Position numbers and translations under genes: made by a program
The notes under the pieces: generated by a model
Databases searched by the model: none
Told to the model about the DNA's origin: nothing
Seen by the model: only the letters and a program-made list of their open reading frames with translations
Shown here: one piece after another, positions 29,019 through 37,774 of the stretch
Layout: each line of letters starts with the position of its first letter
How positions within the stretch are numbered: position 1 is the first letter of the stretch
Source: Alphaproteobacteria bacterium
Lineage (GTDB): Bacteria; Pseudomonadota; Alphaproteobacteria; Micavibrionales; Micavibrionaceae
NCBI GenBank assembly: GCA_002401695.1
Contig: NVTV01000001.1
Span: 482,501-546,500 of the forward strand
Direction of reading: 5' to 3'
Length of the DNA: 64,000 nt

Positions 29019-29522
29019 CTATTGAACCTTTGTTACGCCTCGACGGTTTTGCGACCATGCCATGTCATTGGCACCCGGTACAGCCGGACGTTCTTTACCG
29101 TAACTGATTGTCGCGATACGTGAAGGACTAACCCCCAATGCAACAAGATAGTTTTTCACAGCATTGGCACGACGTTCACCCAATGCAAGGTTATATTCAC
29201 GTGTTCCGCGCTCATCCGCGTGACCTTCAATGCTGACGATCAGGCTGGAATATTGACCAAGCCAAACAGCTTGATTTTCCAATGTTGTGCGCGCTGCTGC
29301 CGTTAGGTCAGAGCTGTCTGTTTCATAAAAGATGCGATCACCAACGTTAACAACCAAGTCGGCTTGCGTTCCCGGCGCAGGACCGGAATCTGCGTATATA
29401 TCGCTTTCATCCACGATAACACCATCATTCATGCCGGTTTCAATACCGCCTTTATCTGCGCTGCCTGTACACGCATTAACCATCAACAGGGCTGAAAAAA
29501 TCATAAAATACCGAGCGAACAT
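29019..29522 (-). CDS. pal: peptidoglycan-associated lipoprotein Pal
   Basis: 167 residues from the ATG with GAAGGGAAG upstream. A lipoprotein signal ends in VNAC (Cys at about 18). The OmpA-like domain (about 60-165) carries VSIEGHADERGTREYNLALGERRANAVKNYL, which holds the diaminopimelate-binding Asp and Arg. Pal tethers the outer membrane to peptidoglycan. cpoB follows; the usual upstream tolB is missing and a SirB1-like gene stands there instead. Confidence 0.95.
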   Translation of the reverse strand: MFARYFMIFSALLMVNACTGSADKGGIETGMNDGVIVDESDIYADSGPAPGTQADLVVNVGDRIFYETDSSDLTAAARTTLENQAVWLGQYSSLIVSIEGHADERGTREYNLALGERRANAVKNYLVALGVSPSRIATISYGKERPAVPGANDMAWSQNRRGVTKVQ

Positions 29523-29668
29523 AAACGTCTTCCCTTCGTAAAACTCAAAAACAAAATACAAACCCATCTAAGGATTCGTAAAACAATATCTAACACTCTT
29601 AAGCCCTTATTGCCACGCTTGCAAGGGATTCGGTGTAATAGGATATAAATTCCCGTGAAAAGAATGCC

Positions 29669-30514
29669 TTACCGATCATCCAGCAACTCATCCAGCAATA
29701 GCTGCGCCTCTTGGCGATCATAATGATTGGGCGCACGATCAATATATTCGTTCAAACAGTCAATCGCCTCGGACACATTCCCCAAACGCGCATAAAGCAC
29801 GCCCGCATCCAGCAATAATCGATACTCATCCGGTGAAATTACCCGCATTCGTAAAATCATCTCCAGCGCGCTGGCATAATCTCCCATCGCAATGCGGCGG
29901 TGTTTTAAATGGTTACAAAGATGAATAACGGTTTCCCGTGCGCCCAGCCCGTCAAAATAATCTGTGGACAGTTCTGCAGCATCCCCCAGCGCATTTTTCA
30001 CAATGCCCCTTAAATCATGTGCTTCTAATATTTTACATTGCTGCGAGGGATCAAAGATAATACGCACCCCTTCATGCTCCAGACGACACAAAAACAAATC
30101 CGGAAAGTTCACGCCTTCGACCAGCCACCCTGCCTTACGCGCGGCGTCCATATATAAGAGGCACAACGCATTCGGACACCCCTTCGCACGGTCAACAACC
30201 CGCATCATATCCGCACTTTCCAGCATTTCGTAATGCGCATCATCAACGCGATAATCATATATATCGGATAACGCATATTTAAGAGCAGCCAAGCGCACCC
30301 CTGCGTCATCCTCCGCGCCATCAGAAATCAGAGCGTCATAACGCCCCGAAACTTCATCACTGATTTTTTGAAAATGCCGGATATAACGATCAACAGGTAT
30401 CCCCTCATGATCCGGCGCAACCATCGCCAGAGCCAAAGCCCCCAGATCAATATCCTTATCCAACTGGCTGGCATATTGCTTTAAAGCATCTATAGGCGGG
30501 GCATCTGTATCCAT
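29669..30514 (-). CDS. SirB1-family transglutaminase-like/TPR protein
   Basis: 281 residues. The N-terminal two-thirds match the SirB1/transglutaminase-like family: a VVDRAKGCPNALCLLYMDAARKAGW stretch (about 108-132, family consensus G-N-P-x-S-L), then GVNFPDLFLCRL. The family Ser or Cys nucleophile position is not clear. The C-terminal part (about 215-280) holds TPR-like helices. Function in the family is poorly known. AAGGAC precedes the second of two adjacent ATG codons, which is taken as start. Confidence 0.8.
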   Translation of the reverse strand: MDTDAPPIDALKQYASQLDKDIDLGALALAMVAPDHEGIPVDRYIRHFQKISDEVSGRYDALISDGAEDDAGVRLAALKYALSDIYDYRVDDAHYEMLESADMMRVVDRAKGCPNALCLLYMDAARKAGWLVEGVNFPDLFLCRLEHEGVRIIFDPSQQCKILEAHDLRGIVKNALGDAAELSTDYFDGLGARETVIHLCNHLKHRRIAMGDYASALEMILRMRVISPDEYRLLLDAGVLYARLGNVSEAIDCLNEYIDRAPNHYDRQEAQLLLDELLDDR

Positions 30515-30556
30515 CATGTCCTTATATGTATGTCAGAAAGTCAACTGATAGAAATA

Positions 30557-31246
30557 TCAATCATACACACTGTTTTGATTCCACTGTATCGGCTCACCCG
30601 TTGCAGCGGCATCCGGCGCAATAACGGGGGCTTCGCCCTGAGGCTGTGATACGGGGGCAAGCTCCGGCGTGCCAACCAACTTCACATAGCTGACAACCTG
30701 CTTTACATTTTCAATCGTGCGCGCCGTTTCAATCACTTGATTTAACTCCACCTGATTTTGCGCAAAGCCCATCAAATATACACTGCCCTGCACGGTATCG
30801 ATAGAATAATTGATCGACTCAACCTCACTCGCCATCACCAAAGCTGCACGCAAACGTGTGGAAATCCAGGCATCCTTCGCATAACCGATAATCCCCGCAC
30901 TTTTGGCGACTTTAATTTCATTCATCACATGCACAACGCCTCTTGGTTGCCACGCCATCCGCACCGCTTCGACGCGATGATCGGGGTTTTGCACAACGCC
31001 CGTAATCAGAACACGCCCTTGATTAATCGTCAGATCCAACTTGGTAAACATACTTATATTATAACGGAACCATAGATCATTAATCTCGGTTTGAATGCGC
31101 AAATCACTGGCCGCGCGCGAAATGCCGCCCTCTTGAACAACGGCCGTTCCGACACCAACACCAACACCGGCAGCAAGCCCAACAGGCGAACAAGAAGAAA
31201 GAAGAAGGCCAGATGCGGCAAGAGAAAGTATAACATAGTGTTTCAT
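30557..31246 (-). CDS. dolP: BON-domain outer-membrane lipoprotein DolP-like
   Basis: 229 residues. A lipoprotein signal ends in LLSSC (Cys about 19), then a Gly/Val-rich stretch, then two BON domains (about 45-115 and 120-190; LTINQGRVLITGVVQNPDHR and IDTVQGSVYLMGFAQNQ). DolP (YraP) supports outer-membrane integrity at the division site in enterobacteria. The last 30 residues are Pro/Ala-rich. It stands next to yraN and rsmI, the same neighbourhood as E. coli yraP, which supports the call. Confidence 0.87.
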   Translation of the reverse strand: MKHYVILSLAASGLLLSSCSPVGLAAGVGVGVGTAVVQEGGISRAASDLRIQTEINDLWFRYNISMFTKLDLTINQGRVLITGVVQNPDHRVEAVRMAWQPRGVVHVMNEIKVAKSAGIIGYAKDAWISTRLRAALVMASEVESINYSIDTVQGSVYLMGFAQNQVELNQVIETARTIENVKQVVSYVKLVGTPELAPVSQPQGEAPVIAPDAAATGEPIQWNQNSVYD

Positions 31247-31303
31247 AACAAAATCCCGAACTTTGAATATCAATATTCGAATCACCCGACTCGAATACTC
31301 ACA

Positions 31304-31690
31304 TTATGAACGTGCTTCCCATGCATTGTCCAGATGCGTAATGTCCAATCGGCCATCCTTTGAATAACTCATGGCAATTACGTCAAAACACATATCGTAA
31401 TTCATATAATCAGGATGTTCGGATAAAAAGAACAACGCCGTATTCTCTATTCTTTTTTGCACACGTGGGGTTATAGACTCTAAGGCCTCTGCGATATTAC
31501 GGCGCATCTTCACCTCAACAAAGCACAACAGATTATCTTTTTGCACAATCAGATCAATTTCACCGAATTTCGTTTTATAACGCTGATGCAATGTTTTATA
31601 GCCCTTCCGCTCCAGATACCGCGCAGCCTCTTCCTCTGCGCGAACGCCGCGGGCATAATTCGTTTCGTCATTATTTTTGGCAACGCCCAT
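31304..31690 (-). CDS. yraN: YraN/UPF0102 nuclease-fold protein
   Basis: 128 residues. UPF0102 family with the restriction-endonuclease-like core: RGVRAEEEAARYLERKGY, then GEIDLIVQKDNLLCFVEVKMR carrying the E/D..ExK catalytic pattern. The cellular role in the family is not settled. Start ATG overlaps the rsmI stop by one base (TGATG), so translation is coupled. Confidence 0.93.
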   Translation of the reverse strand: MGVAKNNDETNYARGVRAEEEAARYLERKGYKTLHQRYKTKFGEIDLIVQKDNLLCFVEVKMRRNIAEALESITPRVQKRIENTALFFLSEHPDYMNYDMCFDVIAMSYSKDGRLDITHLDNAWEARS

Positions 31691-32583
31691 CAAGAATCTT
31701 TGCTGATTTTAAGAGCTATATTATATAAGTCGTTCTTTTTTCTGCCCGTCTTTTGAGCAACAACCGCCGCAGCCTCTTTCGTACGCATAGTTTGCAGCGC
31801 GACGCGTATCATATCATAAACAGCCTCATCACTGATTTCCACCTCTTCAGGCGGCGCAATAACCAACACGATTTCCCCGCGCGGCAAGCCCTCTTCTTCA
31901 TAATGCGCACGTAAAACAGCAGGCATATCTTTACGCACCTCCTCATACATCTTGGTAATTTCGCGCACAACCGCAACCTCACGCGCACCAAGCACGGTTT
32001 CTATATCCTGCAAAGCGGCCAATAAACGCGGCGCGGTTTCAAACGCAAGTAAAGTCCCCGGCACATCGCGCCACTGCGTCAATAATTTCTGGCGGGCATT
32101 GGTTTTGTTAGGCAAAAACCCGATAAAACAAAACCTGTCACTCGGTAATCCCGAAATTTGTAAAGCCGCCAACGGCGCGCTCGCCCCCGGAATTGTCGTG
32201 ATATAAACACCCTCGGCCTCACAATCACGCACCAACTTATACCCCGGATCAGAAATCAACGGCATCCCCGCATCACTGACCAAAGCCACAACCTGCCCTG
32301 CGCTTACCTGCTCGACAATAGATTGGCGGCGCGCATCATCACTATGGTCATTATAAGAATACAGCTTTCCCTTAATTTGATAGGCATGCAGCAACTTTCG
32401 CGTTACCCGCGTATCCTCGCACATAATAACGTCCGCATTGCGCAAAACCTCCAGAGCCCTCAAGGAAATATCACGCAAATTCCCGATCGGCGTGGCAACA
32501 ATATACAGGCCACTCTTTAAATGCACACTTGCCTCTGGATTTTCAGTTGCTTTTTCTATATCGTCCATACTCATAATCGACAT
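31690..32583 (-). CDS. rsmI: 16S rRNA (cytidine-1402-2'-O)-methyltransferase RsmI
   Basis: 297 residues. Tetrapyrrole-methylase-fold SAM enzyme that 2'-O-methylates C1402 of 16S rRNA. LYIVATPIGNLRDISLRALE at the N-terminus, CEDTRVTRKLL, VSDAGMPLISDPGY and GLPSDRFCFIGFLP are family hallmarks. The chosen ATG has AAGG at good spacing; other ATGs at 32574 and 32568 are possible. It is divergent from lpoA with only about 35 bp between them. Confidence 0.94.
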   Translation of the reverse strand: MSIMSMDDIEKATENPEASVHLKSGLYIVATPIGNLRDISLRALEVLRNADVIMCEDTRVTRKLLHAYQIKGKLYSYNDHSDDARRQSIVEQVSAGQVVALVSDAGMPLISDPGYKLVRDCEAEGVYITTIPGASAPLAALQISGLPSDRFCFIGFLPNKTNARQKLLTQWRDVPGTLLAFETAPRLLAALQDIETVLGAREVAVVREITKMYEEVRKDMPAVLRAHYEEEGLPRGEIVLVIAPPEEVEISDEAVYDMIRVALQTMRTKEAAAVVAQKTGRKKNDLYNIALKISKDS

Positions 32584-32617
32584 CATTACCTTAATTTTTG
32601 AAGAGAGTAGCAGACTC

Positions 32618-33925
32618 ATGCGCGAATTACACACCGGATTACGTTTTTATTCTATATTGCCCCTATTCTGCGTTTTATTCACTTCTTTCATCTTAAGCGG
32701 CTGTGTTTCCTCGGGCGGGTATAACACCCAGCCATGGACAGGATCCAACCAACCCAGCGGACAAAACGCCGCACAAACACCAAATGACCTATCTATTATC
32801 GCGGTAGAACAACAAAGGCTCGGCGCGCCCAATCAAGCACAACCCAATGGCCTTCCCCCCGTTAAAGTTGCCATTTTATTACCGCTCAGCGGGCAGCATT
32901 CTAAGCTGGGGCAAGCCATGTTAAACGCCGCGCAAATTGCATTATTCGATGTTGGTTATGATAATTTTGAGCTTCTCCCCAAAGATACAAAAGGCACTCC
33001 CGAAGGCGCACGCAATGCTGCGCGCTCTGCCTTACAAGACGGGGCAAAGCTTGTCCTTGGCCCTGTGTTCTCCACCTCTGTGAAAGCGGCGCGCCAAGTA
33101 ACACAAAGCGCAAACATCAATATGATTGCCTTCTCAACGGACTGGCAATTAGCAAACAGCCACACATTCCTGATTGGATTTCTGCCCTTTGACCAAGTGG
33201 AGCGCGTTGTGCGCTATGCCAGCAACGCCGGATATAACCGCATCGGCGTTCTAAGCCCGCGGGACAGTTACGGCAATGGCGTGGTTGCGGCCTATCAATC
33301 AGTTGCCCGCCGCGCAGGCATCGAAACATCGCGCATTGAACGCTTTGCACCGCAAGGTCACGATTTAGGGACAATCATGAAATCCTTCTCCGATTATGAT
33401 GCACGCCGCGCCAGTAAAAACGCCCACGGCACGCCGTTTAATGCTGTTCTCATGCCCGTAGGCAGTACCATCGCACGCCAAGTCGGCAGTTTCCTCGACC
33501 ACTATGATTTACCGGCCTCTCAGGTTAAACGTCTGGGAACGGGATTAATGGACGACCCCGCACTTGCACGTGATAAATCGATGGACGGTGCATGGTTTGC
33601 CGCCCCCGCGCCCACCGCGCGCTTAAAGTTCGAGCGGCGCTATAACAGCATCTATTACGCAAAACCGCCGCGCATCGCATCATTGGCTTATGACGCGACA
33701 GCTCTAGCCGCCAGCTTGGCACGCATTGGCCTGAAATATGATAATCGCCCTGCTTATAACCGCCGCGCAATCACTAATCCAAACGGTTTTTCCGGCGTCG
33801 ACGGCATTTTCCGCTTTCGCTCCGACGGTATCGTAGAACGCGGTCTGGCTATCCTTGAATACAGAAACGGATCAATTGTTGTCATTGACAAAGCCCCGAA
33901 AACCTTCCAAAGACAGGCTTATTAA
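32618..33925 (+). CDS. lpoA: LpoA-like penicillin-binding protein activator
   Basis: 435 residues. A lipoprotein signal ends in LSGC (Cys about 26). Residues about 75-430 form a type I periplasmic-binding-protein fold (VKVAILLPLSGQHSKLGQAMLNAAQIALFD; LVLGPVFSTSVKAA; RIGVLSPRDSYGNGV). Enterobacterial LpoA activates PBP1A from the outer membrane and also has an N-terminal TPR domain; that domain is absent here. Position next to rsmI matches yraL-yraM in E. coli. The activator role is inferred from this synteny. Confidence 0.87.
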   Translation: MRELHTGLRFYSILPLFCVLFTSFILSGCVSSGGYNTQPWTGSNQPSGQNAAQTPNDLSIIAVEQQRLGAPNQAQPNGLPPVKVAILLPLSGQHSKLGQAMLNAAQIALFDVGYDNFELLPKDTKGTPEGARNAARSALQDGAKLVLGPVFSTSVKAARQVTQSANINMIAFSTDWQLANSHTFLIGFLPFDQVERVVRYASNAGYNRIGVLSPRDSYGNGVVAAYQSVARRAGIETSRIERFAPQGHDLGTIMKSFSDYDARRASKNAHGTPFNAVLMPVGSTIARQVGSFLDHYDLPASQVKRLGTGLMDDPALARDKSMDGAWFAAPAPTARLKFERRYNSIYYAKPPRIASLAYDATALAASLARIGLKYDNRPAYNRRAITNPNGFSGVDGIFRFRSDGIVERGLAILEYRNGSIVVIDKAPKTFQRQAY

Positions 33926-33941
33926 AAACATTTAGTGCATC

Positions 33942-34331
33942 ATGACCATAAACGCCAAACACTATAGAAAATTTATAACCTCCCTTGCTCTTCTGGCGAT
34001 GGGGCTTGCTTTTCTGGCGCAGATAACACCGCTTTGGGTCAAAACAATAGATGGACAGCCTATTGTCATTTGTAGTGCCTTTGGCGAAAGAACCATCTTT
34101 CTTGACGAAAACGGGAATAAGACCCCCGCGCCCATAACAATCCAAAATCATTGTGTCATGTGTTTAACCGCCGCTGCGGATTACACCACGCCGACCACCA
34201 CAAAAATTCTCGGCAGACATGATGTCACCGCGTTTAAGCTGCATATTCCAGCAGATCAGCAAACCCTACGCACCCGTATCGTCATCACGGCGCATACCCC
34301 ACGCGCACCGCCCCGCAGCACCTGCGTCTAA
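33942..34331 (+). CDS. DUF2946-like small envelope protein, possibly copper-related
   Basis: 129 residues. An N-terminal hydrophobic segment (about 14-32), then VICSAFGERTIFLDENGN and HCVMCLTAA, a Cys...His-Cys-x-x-Cys pattern typical of DUF2946. Genes of this family often sit beside copper-responsive or TonB-dependent genes. A His/Met-rich outer-membrane protein follows by 100 bp, supporting a metal link. It starts 16 bp after lpoA. Confidence 0.65.
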   Translation: MTINAKHYRKFITSLALLAMGLAFLAQITPLWVKTIDGQPIVICSAFGERTIFLDENGNKTPAPITIQNHCVMCLTAAADYTTPTTTKILGRHDVTAFKLHIPADQQTLRTRIVITAHTPRAPPRSTCV

Positions 34332-34432
34332 AAAAATATCTCATAAAATCAAATGCCATACCGCCTGAACAATCACGCTTCTAAGACGCGGATAACAGGT
34401 TGGCTTATGGCACATATTAAAGGGGTTCAATT

Positions 34433-35548
34433 ATGAACACGTTCTATAAAGTCGGTCTAATGGCCGCAACAATCCTATCTGCCTGCCCTCTTAACGCTTC
34501 TGCACAAGACATGCACCTGCATCACGGCAATCATGAAAACCATGCGGCTCAGAAAGGCCACAAACATAACGCTCCCGCTGCGCCATTAAGCATTATGGGC
34601 GACCACACCCACAAAAAAGGCGAATGGATGGTCTCTTACCGCTTTAAACACATGGAAATGGCAGGTAACCGCAAAGGGACAAGCTCCATCTCCCCTGAAG
34701 AGATCGTGACTACGATCGTAAACCCAAACGCGCCGCCCGCAACATTGCGCGTTGTTCCCACCAAAATGGATATGGACATGCATATGTTAAGTGCCATGTA
34801 CGGGGTCAGTGATAAACTAACCTTGATGGCAATGGCGATGTATATGAAAAATGACATGACCCACATCACTTTTGCAGGAATGGCAGGCTCTACCGAGTTG
34901 GGGCGTTTCACAACAAGGTCCAGCGGTTGGGGTGATACCTCTCTGACGGGGATCTATAACCTTTACGAAACGGCCAACCATAACGTCAATATCAGCCTCG
35001 GCCTCAGCGCGCCGACAGGTTCGATAAAAGAGGAAGATGACATCCTCTCCCCCGCCAATACAACGCCAACATTGCGCCTCCCTTACGCGATGCAACTCGG
35101 TTCTGGAACATGGGATTCGCTTACTGCTGTAACCTACTCAGGCCACAGTGATAAATACTCATGGGGTGTGCAGTACAATGGCGTAATTCGACTGGAAAAT
35201 AAGAACGCACAGGGCTATAGACTGGGGGATAGGCATACCCTTACGGGCTGGGGCGGATATAAAGTCTCAAACCAGATTACGGTAAATGCATTGGTCAGCG
35301 GCGAGACAATTGGCAAGATCAAAGGTGCAGATGCAAACATCACTGCGCCCGTACAAACCGCCAATCCCGACAATTACGGCGGTAAAACGATAGAGCTTGG
35401 TGCAGGCTTCACCTATGCCTTTGACACCCCGTCCCTAAAAGGTCTGGAATTCGGTGTAGAAGCACGCTTGCCCGTATATCAGAACCTAAATGGGGTGCAG
35501 ATGGAACGAGACTGGAACATCACCACAGGACTAACCTATCGGTTCTAA
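34433..35548 (+). CDS. His/Met-rich outer-membrane beta-barrel protein
   Basis: 371 residues. A signal peptide (about 1-24, ending ASAQ) is followed by a His-rich stretch (HLHHGNHENHAAQKGHKH) and a Met-rich region (MDMDMHMLSAMY, MAMAMYMKNDM). The remainder has alternating beta-strand character, the Phenol_MetA_deg-like barrel signature (GWGDTSLTGIYNLY; LSAPTGSI) and ends in Tyr-Arg-Phe, a typical outer-membrane C-terminus. Metal passage or binding, probably copper, is inferred from composition and the DUF2946-like neighbour. AAAGGGG precedes the ATG. Confidence 0.78.
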   Translation: MNTFYKVGLMAATILSACPLNASAQDMHLHHGNHENHAAQKGHKHNAPAAPLSIMGDHTHKKGEWMVSYRFKHMEMAGNRKGTSSISPEEIVTTIVNPNAPPATLRVVPTKMDMDMHMLSAMYGVSDKLTLMAMAMYMKNDMTHITFAGMAGSTELGRFTTRSSGWGDTSLTGIYNLYETANHNVNISLGLSAPTGSIKEEDDILSPANTTPTLRLPYAMQLGSGTWDSLTAVTYSGHSDKYSWGVQYNGVIRLENKNAQGYRLGDRHTLTGWGGYKVSNQITVNALVSGETIGKIKGADANITAPVQTANPDNYGGKTIELGAGFTYAFDTPSLKGLEFGVEARLPVYQNLNGVQMERDWNITTGLTYRF

Positions 35549-35567
35549 AGCAACATCAAAATACCTC

Positions 35568-35601
35568 TGATCGATTCGCTGTTACAATAGCGAATCGGTC
35601 A
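35568..35601. other. strong hairpin after the outer-membrane protein gene
   Basis: TGATCGATTCGCT (35568-35580) and AGCGAATCGGTCA (35589-35601) pair over 13 positions with one G-T. It lies 20 bp after the stop. No T-tract follows in the transcript direction (A residues follow), so it may be an mRNA-stabilising 3' stem rather than a classical terminator. Confidence 0.6.
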
Positions 35602-35777
35602 AAAAAGCGTAAACAGGACTAAACGAGTTGGTGCGGTTCCATGAATATTCGATAATAATAAAGACTAATTTAATGTCACAAAATACTGAAAATAAACAGT
35701 TTTATAAATATGATACGCAATACACAAAAAAACATTTCTTCTCCCTTGCCAAAGAGAAAAAAATAAGGCATATCTGT

Positions 35778-35801
35778 CTTATCTAAATACGACACGATAA
35801 G
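35778..35801. promoter_or_regulatory. inverted repeat upstream of tetR-like gene
   Basis: CTTATC (35778-35783) and GATAAG (35796-35801) are perfect inverted half-sites 12 bp apart, about 52 bp before the regulator start. A second palindrome CCGCA-GCACG-TGCGG lies close to the ribosome binding site. Either could be an autoregulatory operator. Nothing else was recognised in the 305-bp gap 35549-35853. Confidence 0.4.
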
Positions 35802-35853
35802 TTTTCATATTGTTCTTGAACCGCAGCACGTGCGGACATAAAAGGAGAAAGCC

Positions 35854-36450
35854 ATGCAAAGTACAGCCGTCAAAAAAGGCCGTCCACGCAGTGAAAAATC
35901 GCGCAAAGCGATCCTAAACGCAACAAACAAGCTATTGCTTCAGACATCTGTGCAAGAACTAAGCATTGAATCAATCGCAAAAAAGGCAAAAGTCGGTAAA
36001 ACAACGATCTATCGCTGGTGGCCGAACAAGACCGCCGTTGTGATGGATGCACTGGCCAGCCAGCCGGGTATGCAGACCCCTCTTCCAACCGCGAGCAGCC
36101 ATAAAGAAGCCATCACAATGCAGCTGGATAAGCTGATCCGTCTGGTCGACAGTAATAACGGTCAAACCATTGCCCAGCTGTTCAGTGAGGCACAAGCCAG
36201 CGAAGTATCACTGAACATCTTTAAAGATAATTTGTTAGAGCCCCTTATGGATGCCATCCGCTACAGCATCGAAGAAGGTCAGAAAAACGGTGAATTCCGC
36301 GCTGATATAAACATCTCCCTTGCAGCAGATATTTTATGTGGCCCGATTTTCTTCCGCCTCATGGCGCACCCGAAAGATCTAGATGAATCCTTCCGCAAAG
36401 AATATCCGGATGAAGCCATAAAAATACTCGCGCCATCAAATGCGAATTAA
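35854..36450 (+). CDS. TetR/AcrR-family transcriptional regulator
   Basis: 198 residues. The N-terminal helix-turn-helix (about 15-62) shows SRKAILNATNKLLLQ, LSIESIAKKAKVGKTTIYRWW and PNKTAVVMDA, standard for the family. The C-terminal ligand domain resembles the TetR_C_11 type. AAAGGAGAAAGCC precedes the ATG. It is transcribed alone, about 300 bp after the outer-membrane protein gene, and has its own terminator. The target is unknown; the inverted repeat upstream may be its operator. Confidence 0.93.
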   Translation: MQSTAVKKGRPRSEKSRKAILNATNKLLLQTSVQELSIESIAKKAKVGKTTIYRWWPNKTAVVMDALASQPGMQTPLPTASSHKEAITMQLDKLIRLVDSNNGQTIAQLFSEAQASEVSLNIFKDNLLEPLMDAIRYSIEEGQKNGEFRADINISLAADILCGPIFFRLMAHPKDLDESFRKEYPDEAIKILAPSNAN

Positions 36451-36484
36451 AGTTTAAAGACCAAAGCGTATAAAAAGTAGAGCA

Positions 36485-36519
36485 AAGAGAGTGCGGACAT
36501 GTTCCGTGCTCTTTTTTTA
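36485..36519 (+). terminator. intrinsic terminator of the tetR-like gene
   Basis: AGA-GTGCGG pairs with CCGTGC-TCT (two G-U pairs) around a 7-nt loop, followed by a run of seven T. It lies between the convergent tetR-like and glycosyltransferase genes. Confidence 0.8.
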
Positions 36520-36537
36520 TGCCCGCTCTGCTCTTTT

Positions 36538-37626
36538 TTATGAAGGAAGCACATTCATTTCAGTTTGCGCCCATAAGGACTGGCACAAATCATCTTTGCT
36601 GCTCTTGGAATAATCCCCGTTCATAATCCAATCCGCAAGCGAACGCGCCACATCAGGATAACGAATTTGAGTAACGTGATCCTCCCTCAAAAATTGTGTT
36701 AATGCCGAAGCATCCAGCCCATCCATAACATGCGCGGCGCCAAGTTTTTCCAAGGCCAGAGCATTTGAATGCTGCTCCGGATGCCCTGCCAACGGATGCA
36801 ACAACAACTTCTTGCCCATATGAAGTGCCTCCGAAGGAGTCATAAAACCGCCGCCGGTAATCACCCCTTCACAATCGGCAAAATCACGGCGAAAATCATC
36901 CCTGTTAAACGGGTTAAGCGTAACATGCCCGATGACCGTTTTTTCCTCGACCTGCTTAGAATAGACATGGAAACTATAGCCACCATGAGGTTGTAGAAAA
37001 CCCTGAACATCATCAAGATCATCAAATCCGAGATAAACCAATATTTTCCCCTTAACAGGTTCGGATTCAGCCAAATCCCCAATAAAAGGCGGCAAAATAC
37101 CCTCTTGCCCGAAATGATGGAAATGCATGCCCAAACGTGTTTTTGCACGCGCAAGGCTCTGCGCATTATTCATCAAAAAACCAGAAGCTTTTGGAACATC
37201 TTGCTCAAAAGAATATTGATGAGCAATACCGATAGACGGCTTATGCGATCCTGATAACAAATTTTGCACCCGCGTACTCCACGCTGAAATAGGTTCAAAG
37301 TCAGATATAATGACATCATAGGGGCGTAAATCCATTGTCAGAACATCTTTGGCAAGGCGCGGTAAAATAATCGCGTTTTGCGCAACAGTCTTAAACATAT
37401 CCAGCTGCCCATCATCAACCGCGCGCGCATACCCCTTGCGATGCAATACATCGGAGAATATTGACGCATCGAAAGTTTTTAACGCGGTAGAACCGGAAAA
37501 CAGCGTGGTAATGTGCGCCCCCCTTTTCTCAAGCTCGGGAATCAAGGTGCTAGCACGCGCAATATGCCCATGCCCGTCCGAGGCAACGCCATACAAAATC
37601 CGCAATGAATGACTGTTACCAGACAT
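36538..37626 (-). CDS. MJ1255/VC2487-like glycosyltransferase
   Basis: 362 residues. GT-B glycosyltransferase similar to the MJ1255 group: the N-terminal ILYGVASDGHGHIARASTL has the G-x-G-H-x-x-R pattern, and the C-terminal donor half has GVITGGGFMTPSEALHMGKKLLLHPLAGHPEQHSNA, the acceptor/UDP-sugar site of MurG-like enzymes. It has no membrane segment and is likely peripheral. Acceptor and sugar are unknown. AGGGAATATAT precedes the ATG. Confidence 0.82.
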   Translation of the reverse strand: MSGNSHSLRILYGVASDGHGHIARASTLIPELEKRGAHITTLFSGSTALKTFDASIFSDVLHRKGYARAVDDGQLDMFKTVAQNAIILPRLAKDVLTMDLRPYDVIISDFEPISAWSTRVQNLLSGSHKPSIGIAHQYSFEQDVPKASGFLMNNAQSLARAKTRLGMHFHHFGQEGILPPFIGDLAESEPVKGKILVYLGFDDLDDVQGFLQPHGGYSFHVYSKQVEEKTVIGHVTLNPFNRDDFRRDFADCEGVITGGGFMTPSEALHMGKKLLLHPLAGHPEQHSNALALEKLGAAHVMDGLDASALTQFLREDHVTQIRYPDVARSLADWIMNGDYSKSSKDDLCQSLWAQTEMNVLPS

Positions 37627-37774
37627 ATATATTCCCTACTCGCCATGAAACGCACATCCTATACCAAAAAATTAATTTACACAAAAAGGCGATCCGCAGT
37701 CTCCGCGCAAAGAAAACCCAATACAGCCGAAACAGCGTTTGGCACATCCGCCAAAATCGCGTAATATCACCCCC

